This document shows positions 1-6,737 of a stretch of 9,761 nt of DNA, piece after piece. A program made the position numbers and the translations under genes. Source of the stretch: an uncultured Fimbriimonadales bacterium (lineage in GTDB: Bacteria > Armatimonadota > Fimbriimonadia > Fimbriimonadales > GBS-DC). Location: NCBI GenBank assembly GCA_937934465.1, contig CALGZO010000143.1:1-9761 (forward strand), in the 5' to 3' direction. The notes under the pieces are model-generated. The model did no database searches, had not been told where the DNA came from, and saw only the letters and a program-made list of their open reading frames with translations. The first letter of the stretch is position 1, and each line of letters starts with the position of its first letter.

Positions 1-9
1 TACCCGTCC

Positions 10-35
10 GCGCAGGACACAACACACCCCTGCGC
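10..35 (+). other. hairpin just upstream of the Uma2 start
   Basis: A perfect 7-bp inverted repeat, GCGCAGG (10-16) and CCTGCGC (29-35), flanks a 12-nt A/C-rich loop. It ends five bases before the ATG at 41, where a Shine-Dalgarno sequence would normally lie, and no purine-rich ribosome site is visible. It could be the 3' end structure of an upstream gene or could limit translation of the downstream gene. There is no T-tract, so it is not a typical intrinsic terminator. The window edge prevents a decision. Confidence 0.4.
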
Positions 36-40
36 AACCG

Positions 41-826
41 ATGCTCACGCCCGATGAACTGCAAGACCTCATCGAGACCATCGAACGGCTGAAAAACTTA
101 GACCTACCTGAGGAGGACGGCGAACCGTTGGAAAGCGATTACCATGTGATGCAAATCCCGCTGCTCGACGAACTCGTGCGTCAACACTTGGGCGACACCC
201 AAGACTACTTCTGCAGCGGCAATATGTTCATCTACTACAGCCTGCAGCAAGCCCAAGAGGTGTCGGACTATGTGCGCGCCCGCACGCGCAAGCGACCTTC
301 CTACAAGGGTCCCGATTTCTTCTTGGTCAAGGGGGTGGACGGCGCGAAACGGCGCGACAAGTGGGTAGTGTGGGAGGAGGGTGGGAAGTACCCTGACTTG
401 ATTATTGAGATTATCTCGCCCAGTACGGCGTCCAAAGACAAGCGTCGGAATGTGCGATTTTATGCGCAGGTGTTTCGCACGCCAGAGTATTTTTGGTATG
501 ACCCCTACACAGGCGAACTGCGTGGATATCGGTTGTCGGGGCGTAGGTATCGTCGGATTGCTCCGAACGAGCGTGGCTGGGTGTGGAGTGAGGTGTTGGG
601 GGCGTGGTTGGGCGTATGGGACGGTGTGTGGCACAGGCGTCGGTATGCGTGGCTGCGTTTGTATAATCGTGAGGGTGAGTTAGTGCCCACGCCTGCGGAG
701 TATGAGCGTGCGCGTGCGGAGCAGGAACGCCAACGCGCCGAGCAGGAACGCCAACGCGCCGAGCAAGCCCAAGCCGAGTTAGAGCGGTTGCGAGCTAAAC
801 TGCGCGAGATGGGCGTGGAACCCTAA
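41..826 (+). CDS. Uma2 family (DUF820) PD-(D/E)XK endonuclease-like protein with coiled-coil tail
   Basis: This 261-aa protein belongs to the Uma2/DUF820 group of putative restriction-endonuclease-fold proteins, common as multicopy genes in cyanobacteria, Chloroflexota and Armatimonadota. Their cellular role is not established. The fold signature is clear: GPDFFLV with Asp92, then YPDLIIEIISPST with Asp119 and Glu123, and Lys132/Lys134 shortly after. PEYFWYDP (148-155), GYRL (162-165) and the Trp-rich LGAWLGVWDGVW block (186-197) follow, as in the long Uma2 subtype. ELVPTPAEYERA leads into a charged coiled coil (about 219-257) of RAEQERQ repeats ending LREMGVEP, also typical of this subtype. 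The ATG at 41 is chosen because the N-terminal part then has normal length. The frame is open to the window edge, and no ribosome site supports the ATG, so a more upstream start is possible. Catalytic activity is inferred, not shown. Confidence 0.85.
   Translation: MLTPDELQDLIETIERLKNLDLPEEDGEPLESDYHVMQIPLLDELVRQHLGDTQDYFCSGNMFIYYSLQQAQEVSDYVRARTRKRPSYKGPDFFLVKGVDGAKRRDKWVVWEEGGKYPDLIIEIISPSTASKDKRRNVRFYAQVFRTPEYFWYDPYTGELRGYRLSGRRYRRIAPNERGWVWSEVLGAWLGVWDGVWHRRRYAWLRLYNREGELVPTPAEYERARAEQERQRAEQERQRAEQAQAELERLRAKLREMGVEP
719..781 (+). repeat. 21-bp tandem repeat encoding RAEQERQ heptads
   Basis: Two exact adjacent copies of a 21-bp unit lie at 719-739 and 740-760, followed by a diverged third unit at 761-781. 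Each unit encodes one heptad of the Glu/Gln/Arg-rich coiled coil. Exact identity at DNA level suggests recent duplication, so copy number may vary between strains and lengthen or shorten the coil without a frameshift. Confidence 0.75.
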
Positions 827-835
827 CAGAGCGCC

Positions 836-859
836 GCTTTGAAGCAGAGACGACAAAGC
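836..859. terminator. weak hairpin between convergent genes
   Basis: GCTTTG (836-841) and CAAAGC (854-859) form a 6-bp stem around a 12-nt loop in the 43-nt gap between the stops of the Uma2 and DUF1800 genes. A second, wider inverted repeat (830-837 with 889-896) reaches into the DUF1800 end. Position suits a shared terminator, but neither strand has a T-tract, so this is only a candidate. Confidence 0.22.
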
Positions 860-869
860 CGTGACACGC

Positions 870-2249
870 TCACAACATCTGAAACTCGGCGGCGCTGAAG
901 ACAATTTGGAGCGCGCCCTGCACGGTCTGTCGGTCGCGTTGGCGCAGCGCGTTGACGCCGCCGCGCTGCTGTAGGTATTCCATCAAGCTTTGGCGCGTGC
1001 GCGGCTGCAAGGGCGCATCGAGCAGAGTCTCTAAGCGTTGCACAAACTCTTCGAGCGTGCGTGGTGTGGGCGCGCCCACCAGCTCGTTGAGCGTGGCGAA
1101 GCCGACGCCCCCACGCGCGGGCAACAGAAACTCGGCGAAGCGCATCCGCTCCAACATCGTGGTGGAGCTAATCCACGCTTTGCCCCATTCCCACCCGGCG
1201 ACATCGGGCGGATAGAGCAACGCCTGCCCGATACGGCGCGTCCACTGCGTCGCCAGCCGCAGATACGCCGCCAGCAGGCGTTGACCCGCGCCCTCGCCGA
1301 GATTCAGCGCGCGCAGACGCTCGCCTATGCCCACCTGACGCAACGCGCCCACCACGAACTCCACAGGGCTTTTCACGCGCTTGCGCCAGTTCAAGTGGCT
1401 CCAGAACGCAGGCGTAAGCAGCAAGCGACGCACAAGGGCGCGAATGCTATAGCCCGACTCGCGAAACACCCTCGCTAACTCTTCCACCGTGCGCTCATCG
1501 GGCGGCTCCACATCGTTGATGAAGTGTTGGTAGAACTTTCGAGCCAGATGACGCGCCGTGGCAGGATGCTCCACCGCCATCGCGATGACCTGCTCGCCCG
1601 TGAACCTGTCGCGCTTGCCAAACACCTCCTTCTCGCCGTCATCATGCTGGTTGCGATTGAAAACGAAACTCGCCGTGGCGCGGCTGAACGACCAGCCCGT
1701 GAACGCGCGCGCCGCCTCTTGGATGTCGCGCTCAGTGTAGTGCCCGATACCCATCGTGAACAGCTCGAACAACTCGCGGGCGAAGTTCTCGTTCGGCTTG
1801 CCCTTCACATTCCGATTGCCGTCCAGCCACACAAGCATAGCTGGGTCTTTGGCGACCTCCAGCGCGAGCGTGTGGAAGCTGTCCAACCCCAGTCGCTGGA
1901 AGAGTTGGATTTGGATGAGCATCAACCGACCTGCCTGCACTTTGGAGGCGGAGGTCGCGAAGTGGTTGTGCCAGAACAGCGCGAGGCGTTCCTGAATCGG
2001 CTGCTGCGAGACGAGCATTCGGTAAAGCCACCATGCGGCGACGGCGCGTGAGTCGAGATTATTCATATCGCCTTGCAGAATGCGCAGCACGGCGTCGTCG
2101 TCGATCGCGTGGTCATACGGGCTTTCCAACAGCTTGTCGACCGCGCCCTCGATGCCGAGCGCCAGCAACGGCTCGACCTCGCTCGGACGCGCGCTGAAGC
2201 CCGTGCGCCGTCTCAAATGCGCCAACCGCTCATACAAACTGGATTGCAT
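870..2249 (-). CDS. DUF1800 domain-containing protein
   Basis: This 459-aa protein is a near-complete DUF1800 family member. The family is of uncertain biochemical function, often exported, and usually encoded beside a DUF1501 protein in Planctomycetota, Armatimonadota and related phyla. Visible landmarks are LYERLAHLRRRTGF near the N-terminus, LFWHNHFATS (91-100), KPNENFARELFELFTMG (151-167), RAFTGW (181-186), a HDDGEKEVFG segment (202-211), LARKFYQHF, then KSPVEFVVGALRQVG, YPPDVAGWEWGKAW and a terminal AAEFQML. I chose the ATG at 2249 because AGGA lies seven bases upstream and the family typically starts near this point. An ATG six codons earlier (2267) is in frame but lacks a ribosome site. 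No signal peptide is visible from either start, and no DUF1501 partner lies in the window. It is divergent from secDF and convergent with the Uma2 gene. Confidence 0.9.
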   Translation of the reverse strand: MQSSLYERLAHLRRRTGFSARPSEVEPLLALGIEGAVDKLLESPYDHAIDDDAVLRILQGDMNNLDSRAVAAWWLYRMLVSQQPIQERLALFWHNHFATSASKVQAGRLMLIQIQLFQRLGLDSFHTLALEVAKDPAMLVWLDGNRNVKGKPNENFARELFELFTMGIGHYTERDIQEAARAFTGWSFSRATASFVFNRNQHDDGEKEVFGKRDRFTGEQVIAMAVEHPATARHLARKFYQHFINDVEPPDERTVEELARVFRESGYSIRALVRRLLLTPAFWSHLNWRKRVKSPVEFVVGALRQVGIGERLRALNLGEGAGQRLLAAYLRLATQWTRRIGQALLYPPDVAGWEWGKAWISSTTMLERMRFAEFLLPARGGVGFATLNELVGAPTPRTLEEFVQRLETLLDAPLQPRTRQSLMEYLQQRGGVNALRQRDRQTVQGALQIVFSAAEFQML

Positions 2250-2298
2250 CGCCTCGTCCTGACTCATACTGACGATTCTGGGCAAGTGAGGGTTCAGT

Positions 2299-2328
2299 TT
2301 GGAGTCGTGATTCCGCTGCAGGTATAAT
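2299..2328 (+). promoter_or_regulatory. sigma70-type promoter for secDF
   Basis: A perfect TATAAT (2323-2328) is preceded, 18 bp away, by TTGGAG (2299-2304), a partial match to TTGACA. Transcription would start near 2335, giving a leader of only about 23 nt that contains the ribosome site. The box lies in the divergent intergenic region between DUF1800 and secDF. I saw no equally good promoter for the DUF1800 side. Confidence 0.65.
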
Positions 2329-2342
2329 AGTTCCAAGTATTG

Positions 2343-2350
2343 AGGAGGAG
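2343..2350 (+). promoter_or_regulatory. ribosome binding site that fixes the secDF start
   Basis: AGGAGGAG lies seven bases before a TTG at 2358. An earlier in-frame TTG at 2340 sits upstream of and overlaps this ribosome site, so it cannot be served by it. This supports TTG 2358 as the true initiator. Confidence 0.75.
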
Positions 2351-2357
2351 AGACGCC

Positions 2358-5045
2358 TTGAACAAACACTTCATCTACTTGGGCATCGTGGTTTTGCTGG
2401 CGGCGCTGGCGGGCTATCTATTTGCGACTAAGCCTGCACGGCGCGGCTTGGATGTGCAGGGCGGGCTGCGTATGACCCTACGCGCGGAAATCGAGAAACT
2501 ATCGCCCGAAGAACAGAAACTCTGGACCCCTGAACGGATGCGCACCACTATCGATATCCTCAACAAGCGCATCGACGCGCTGGGCGTGATAGAACCCACC
2601 ATCTATCAAAAAGGCGAAACAGAAATCGTCATCGAGTTGCCCGGCTTCACCGACGAGCAGGAGGCGCGCGAGTTGCTGCAAACAACGGCGCGCTTGGAGT
2701 TCCGCTACCTCAAAGATGTGCGTACCGAGAAGCAACCGCTCGGACGCTACGAAATCGTGTTGGATCGGCAGGGCGACGACGAAATCGTTAAGTTTCGCGA
2801 CCTCACCAGCCCTGAAGGCAAGCTCATCGAACCTGGCACGCCTGAATATCAGAAACTGCTGGAATCTTCGCCGCTCATCGTGACGGGCGATGAGCTGGAG
2901 CGGGCAGAAGTCAAGCGCCAAGCGTTCTCGCCAGAGGTATTGCTCATCTTCAACAAGGAGGGACAAGACAAGTTCGCGCGTGCATCGTCGCTCTATCTCA
3001 AGGAACATATCGCGATTATTCTGGACAATAAAATTATCTCCGCGCCTGTTATTCAGTCGGCTAATCTGCGTGAGCCAGTGATACAGGGCAATTTCACACT
3101 GAAAGAGGCGGCGCGATTGCGCGACTTGCTGAACGCGGGCGCGCTGCCTGTGAGCCTGTCGCTGGAGAGCATCAATCGCGTAGAGGCGATTCTGGGCGCG
3201 CAAGCGTGGGATCGCATCATTCAGGCAGGCGTGATAGGGTTTGCCCTCGTGGCGGCGTTTATGGCTTTCTATTACCTGCTGCCGGGCGTCATCTCCGTAC
3301 TGGCGTTGGGACTGTATGTGCTGTTCGCGTTGGCAATCTTCCGCGCGACGGGCGTCACTTTCTCACTGCCAGCGATTGCGGGCATCATCCTCTCGATTGG
3401 CATGGCGATTGATGCGAACATCCTCATCTTTGAACGCCTGAAGGAAGAGTTGCGGCTGGGTCGGACGCTGCTGGCGGGGCTGGACGCCGCGTTCAAACGC
3501 GCCTTCCCCGCAATCTTCGACTCGAACCTCAGCACGATTATCATCTGTCTGATTCTGTACTACTTTGGCACGGGTCCCGTGCAGGGCTTCGCGACGACGC
3601 TGGGCATCGGCGTGGCGATCAGCTTCTTCACGGCGATATTCTGCACGCGCACGATGCTCTACACGCTGGTCGGGCTGGGCGTGCATCCGAGCGAGAAGCT
3701 GTTCGGCTTGCGCCGCCAAATAGGGCAGGAGGTGGGCGAGCAGCTAGGCGCAGCGAAGGATCGGTTCGATTTTGTGAACAAGCGCGGACTGTATTATGCG
3801 ATTAGCGGCGTCGCGATTGCGATTGGTCTGGTGTTCTGGCTGGGGCTGGGCGGGCTGAAGCCGGGCATCGATTTTGCAGGCGGCAGCGAGATTGTGCTGC
3901 AAAAGCGCGTAGCGACCGCCGAGCCGCCGAGCCAGCCACCAACCAACGCGACCGCCGAGCCGCCGAGCCAGCCACCAACCAACGCGACCGCCAAGCCGTC
4001 CAATCAACCTGCAACAGCGACGGGGCAGTCCACCGACGAGGCTCAACCTGCGCCCGCCGAGATGGAGCCGCCTGCCCAAGCGCAGCAGACCAAAACGCCC
4101 ACAATCCCTGTAGCGCAGCTGCCCCCCATCGAGGCGAACTTGGCGCAGGTGCTGAGCCTGCTGCGTCAGGCAGGCTTCGAGAAGGTCGGCGCGCTGTTCG
4201 CGGAGGGCAACCGCCAGCTGATTGTGCATGTGGCAGACGCCGACGCCGATAGTCTGCAGAAGATTACCGACGCGCTCAAGCCGTTGGGCGACCTCCAAGT
4301 GGTCAGCTTCGCCAGCGTCAGTCCGCGTGTGCGTGAGGAGACCGTGCAACGCGCTGTGACGGCTGTGCTGCTCGCGCTCATCGCGACTCTACTCTACATC
4401 GCGTTGCGCTTCTCCATCGAGGGCGGCTGGAGCGGCTTCAAGTTCGGCGTCGCTGCGACGCTCGCGCTCGCGCACGATGTGTTGATTATGGTCGGCGGCG
4501 CGGCAATCTTGGGCTATCTGCTCGGCTGGGAAATCAACGCGCTCTTCATCACCGCGCTGCTCACGCTGGTCGGCTTCTCCATCAACGACACGATTGTCGT
4601 ATACGACCGCGTGCGCGAGAACCTGCGCCACCGCGCGCGAGGCGAGACCTTTGCTACAATCGTGAACCGCAGCTTGAACCAGACGCTGGCGCGCTCTATC
4701 AACACGAGCCTGACGCTCCTGCTGGTGCTGATTGCGTTGGTGGTCTGGGGCGCCGTGACGCAAGACCTGCGCTTCTTCTATGTGGCGATGCTGATTGGCG
4801 TGATTGCTGGAACCTACTCGTCGATTTTTATAGCGAGCCAAATCATGGTGGGCTGGCAAGACGCGCGTGAGAAGCTGCACCAGCGTCAAGCGGCGGCGGC
4901 GAAGGCGACAGCGACCACGCCGAGACCATCCCAGCCGACAAGCAGCGCCGCCCCCACGAACGCTGAGCCTGCCCCAACTGCTTCTGGGGAAACGCGCAAG
5001 AAGCGCCACGCGCAACATGTGGGCAAGCGCAAGCGACGATACTGA
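2358..5045 (+). CDS. secDF: SecDF, fused protein-export membrane protein (SecD-SecF)
   Basis: SecDF is an inner-membrane RND-type partner of SecYEG that uses proton motive force to help complete protein export. This 895-aa protein has SecD and SecF in one chain, as in Thermus and Bacillus, but is longer than the roughly 735-aa Thermus protein. The SecD half shows an N-terminal membrane helix (about 5-24), GLDVQGGLRMTL beginning at residue 30, a large periplasmic P1 domain, and the hallmark IGMAIDANILIFERL with Asp352, matching the proton-path Asp of Thermus SecDF. The SecF half begins around residue 475 and shows PGIDFAGGSEI from Pro502 and GFSINDTIVVYDRVREN with Asp744. SecF's periplasmic loop carries a Pro/Thr/Gln-rich insert (about 516-580) with tandem repeats. 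The C-terminus is a Ala/Thr/Pro-rich tail ending in a polybasic KRKRRY. Initiation is at TTG behind a strong AGGAGGAG. The stop overlaps the next gene's ATG by one base. Confidence 0.95.
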   Translation: MNKHFIYLGIVVLLAALAGYLFATKPARRGLDVQGGLRMTLRAEIEKLSPEEQKLWTPERMRTTIDILNKRIDALGVIEPTIYQKGETEIVIELPGFTDEQEARELLQTTARLEFRYLKDVRTEKQPLGRYEIVLDRQGDDEIVKFRDLTSPEGKLIEPGTPEYQKLLESSPLIVTGDELERAEVKRQAFSPEVLLIFNKEGQDKFARASSLYLKEHIAIILDNKIISAPVIQSANLREPVIQGNFTLKEAARLRDLLNAGALPVSLSLESINRVEAILGAQAWDRIIQAGVIGFALVAAFMAFYYLLPGVISVLALGLYVLFALAIFRATGVTFSLPAIAGIILSIGMAIDANILIFERLKEELRLGRTLLAGLDAAFKRAFPAIFDSNLSTIIICLILYYFGTGPVQGFATTLGIGVAISFFTAIFCTRTMLYTLVGLGVHPSEKLFGLRRQIGQEVGEQLGAAKDRFDFVNKRGLYYAISGVAIAIGLVFWLGLGGLKPGIDFAGGSEIVLQKRVATAEPPSQPPTNATAEPPSQPPTNATAKPSNQPATATGQSTDEAQPAPAEMEPPAQAQQTKTPTIPVAQLPPIEANLAQVLSLLRQAGFEKVGALFAEGNRQLIVHVADADADSLQKITDALKPLGDLQVVSFASVSPRVREETVQRAVTAVLLALIATLLYIALRFSIEGGWSGFKFGVAATLALAHDVLIMVGGAAILGYLLGWEINALFITALLTLVGFSINDTIVVYDRVRENLRHRARGETFATIVNRSLNQTLARSINTSLTLLLVLIALVVWGAVTQDLRFFYVAMLIGVIAGTYSSIFIASQIMVGWQDAREKLHQRQAAAAKATATTPRPSQPTSSAAPTNAEPAPTASGETRKKRHAQHVGKRKRRY
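3912..3992 (+). repeat. 36-bp exact tandem repeat inside secF
   Basis: Two identical 36-bp units lie at 3912-3947 and 3948-3983. The first nine bases of a third copy (3984-3992) follow before the sequence diverges into related Pro/Gln/Thr codons. Each unit encodes the 12-residue ATAEPPSQPPTN (residues 519-542 in total). It lies in the Pro-rich spacer between the first SecF membrane helix and the folded periplasmic domain. Perfect DNA identity, including third positions, points to recent duplication. Confidence 0.85.
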
Positions 5046-6250
5046 TGAACACGCGCCGTATCACGCCCGAATCAGATGAGGCGAGCAAACGCCGCGCGCT
5101 CGCGGCGGTGTTCCTGACGATTTTTGTGAGCCTCATCGGGTTCGGGATTGTGATACCGCTGTTGCCCTTCTACGCTCAGAGGTTCAACGCGAGCGAGTGG
5201 CAGATTGGGTTGCTGTTCGCCTCGTTTTCGGCGGCGCAGCTGCTCGCCGCGCCCATTCTGGGCGACTGGTCCGACCGATATGGGCGTCGCCCCGTGCTGA
5301 TATTGAGCTTGCTGGGTTCGGCGGCGAGCTTTGTGATGCTGGCGCTCGCGCCGAACCTGTTGTGGCTGTTCCTCGCGCGCCTGCTGGACGGCTTCACAGG
5401 GGGCAATATCACCACTGCGCGCGCCTACATCGCCGACATCAGCCCGCCTGAGAAGCGTGCGAAGAACTTCGGGCTGATTGGCGCGGCGTTCGGGCTGGGG
5501 TTCATTTTGGGACCTGCGCTGGGCGGCGGGCTGGCGGTGTATGGGCTGGCAGTGCCTGCGTGGGCGGCGGCGGCGATTTCCCTGATTGCGACGGGCTACG
5601 CTTTTTTCGCGCTGCCTGAGACCGCGCACCTGACGCATGCGAAGCGTCCCTCGCCGTGGCGCGAGATGCCCCACACGCTCACGCGCAGCCCCGCCGCGCG
5701 ACTGCTATGGGTGAACTTCATCCTGTGGATTGGCTTCGCCATCTATCAGACGACATTTCCCCTGTTCGCGAATGTGCGTTTCGGCTTGGGTCCACAAGAG
5801 ATTGGGTATGTGCTGGCGGTGGTGGGCGTCGTGAGCGCGGTCTCGCAGGCGGCGTTGGTGGGGCGCGTCGTGCATGCGCTGGGCGAGAAGCGGACGCTGT
5901 TGCTGGGCGTGGCGTTGAACATCGTCGGTCTGACGGGCGCAGCGTTTACTCACTCGCTGGGCGCGTTTTACGGCTTAGTGGGGATAGCGGCGGTGGGCGG
6001 CGCAATCGGGTTGCCCAGCCTCACCAGCTTGATTAGCCAATCGGCGACTGACGCCGAGCAGGGGCGCGTGCAGGGCGTATCGGGTTCGCTGGAGAGCCTC
6101 GCGCGGATTATCGCGCCCATCTGGGGCAACGGCGCGCTCCAATACAGCGATGCGCTCCCTTACGCCTTCGCGGCAGGGCTACTGATACTCGCAGGACTGC
6201 TGGCGTTCGGCATGAAGCCCACTCAAGCGAGCGCGCCGCGCCGCGCCTGA
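5045..6250 (+). CDS. MFS transporter, TetA/DHA1-like drug:proton antiporter
   Basis: This 401-aa protein is a 12-helix major facilitator of the tetracycline-resistance-like DHA1 branch, probably a proton-driven exporter in the inner membrane. The first helix reads IGFGIVIPLLPFYAQRF. Motif A is GDWSDRYGRRPV (73-84), a close match to the TetA motif. Motif B-like RLLDGFTGG with ARAYIADISPPEKRAK follows (112-140). Motif C is GLGFILGPALGG (150-161). The second half begins near residue 215 (LLWVNFILWIGFAIY). Substrate cannot be read from sequence, and many genes with this annotation do not confer tetracycline resistance. The ATG shares its A with the TGA of secDF, and no good independent ribosome site is visible, so translation is probably coupled to secDF. 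Its stop is eight bases from the convergent OB-fold gene's stop. Confidence 0.9.
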   Translation: MNTRRITPESDEASKRRALAAVFLTIFVSLIGFGIVIPLLPFYAQRFNASEWQIGLLFASFSAAQLLAAPILGDWSDRYGRRPVLILSLLGSAASFVMLALAPNLLWLFLARLLDGFTGGNITTARAYIADISPPEKRAKNFGLIGAAFGLGFILGPALGGGLAVYGLAVPAWAAAAISLIATGYAFFALPETAHLTHAKRPSPWREMPHTLTRSPAARLLWVNFILWIGFAIYQTTFPLFANVRFGLGPQEIGYVLAVVGVVSAVSQAALVGRVVHALGEKRTLLLGVALNIVGLTGAAFTHSLGAFYGLVGIAAVGGAIGLPSLTSLISQSATDAEQGRVQGVSGSLESLARIIAPIWGNGALQYSDALPYAFAAGLLILAGLLAFGMKPTQASAPRRA

Positions 6251-6258
6251 GCGCGTCG

Positions 6259-6651
6259 CTACTCCTTCTTGCGCACGCTGCCGCCCTCTTTCGGACTGGC
6301 GTCTATCTCGTTTTTGAAAGTGGAACGCCCGACCCGCTTCTCCTTGTAGAACCTGCCAATCACAACCACCTTATCGTCCTCTGCAATCGGCAGGTGTCCA
6401 TAGCTGAACACTGTCAGCTGCTTACCGTCGCTGTCCAACTTGAAAGTGGTGTAGGCGTTGCCTGCGCGCGAGGTCTTCTTCTTCAAGTCGTCGACTTCGC
6501 CTTCCACTTGCACTAACTTGCGATGAAACTTGTCGGGGTCTTTGAGGATTGCTGCGACTGTCGTTTTGATGGGCGTCGGTTTGGGCTGTTGCTGAGCAAT
6601 CAGCCCGCTCCACAACGCTGCGATTGCCACGATGAGTACCAGTGTTCGCAT
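6259..6651 (-). CDS. small exported OB-fold protein
   Basis: From the chosen start the protein has 130 residues. It begins with a typical signal sequence (MRTLVLIVAIAALWSGLIAQ, likely cleaved after residue 19; no lipobox Cys). The rest (about 30-118) has the strand pattern of an OB-fold of the tRNA_anti-like/BOF kind: IKTTVAAILKDPDKFHRK, LVQVEGEVDDLKKK, AYTTFKLDSDGKQLTVFS and DDKVVVIGRFYKEKRVG. Such periplasmic OB domains are mostly uncharacterised. Ligand and role are unknown. The ATG at 6651 is preferred over an in-frame start at 6705 because GGAGGT sits seven bases upstream and the signal peptide begins exactly there. The gene follows the response regulator on the same strand after 86 nt and may belong to the same transcript. 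It ends next to the convergent MFS gene. Confidence 0.7.
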   Translation of the reverse strand: MRTLVLIVAIAALWSGLIAQQQPKPTPIKTTVAAILKDPDKFHRKLVQVEGEVDDLKKKTSRAGNAYTTFKLDSDGKQLTVFSYGHLPIAEDDKVVVIGRFYKEKRVGRSTFKNEIDASPKEGGSVRKKE

Positions 6652-6658
6652 CGGCTCT

Positions 6659-6672
6659 ACCTCCGTGAGGAG
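6659..6672 (-). promoter_or_regulatory. strong ribosome site inside a small hairpin
   Basis: On the minus strand GGAGGT (6664-6659) is the ribosome site for the OB-fold gene, seven bases from the ATG. It can pair with CTCC (6672-6669) across a 4-nt loop, placing GGAG in a 4-bp stem. A further stem, GCAGG with CCTGC (6681-6685 and 6696-6700), lies upstream in the same leader. The ribosome site is well supported. Masking of it by the hairpin is only a possibility. Confidence 0.5.
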
Positions 6673-6737
6673 AGTTCGTCGCAGGGGGTTGGAGTCCTGC
6701 AGCAATCGCGTGGGGAATCCAGATTGGCGCGGTCGGC

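Noticed and set aside
662..667. Perfect TATAAT box on the plus strand
   Set aside because: It lies inside the Uma2 coding region (Tyr-Asn codons), with no suitable -35 and no plus-strand gene starting downstream.
1038..2051. Long plus-strand open frames opposite DUF1800
   Set aside because: They are Arg/Ala/His-rich mirror frames of a GC-rich gene with no family resemblance, while the minus strand encodes clear DUF1800 motifs.
2340..2357. Longer secDF start at TTG 2340
   Set aside because: The AGGAGGAG ribosome site lies inside this extension and is ideally spaced for TTG 2358, so the extra six residues are unlikely to be translated.
2268..2369. N-terminal extension of the DUF1800 gene to 2369
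   Set aside because: It would cover the secDF promoter and ribosome site, has no ribosome site, and lies outside the usual family N-terminus.
3912..3992. CRISPR-like repeat array
   Set aside because: The 36-bp length is suggestive, but the copies are directly adjacent without spacers and stay in frame within secF.
3744..5018. Long minus-strand open frames opposite secDF, including Gly/Leu/Arg repeats
   Set aside because: They are reverse readings of secDF, and the repeats come only from the Pro-rich spacer. No start signals support them.
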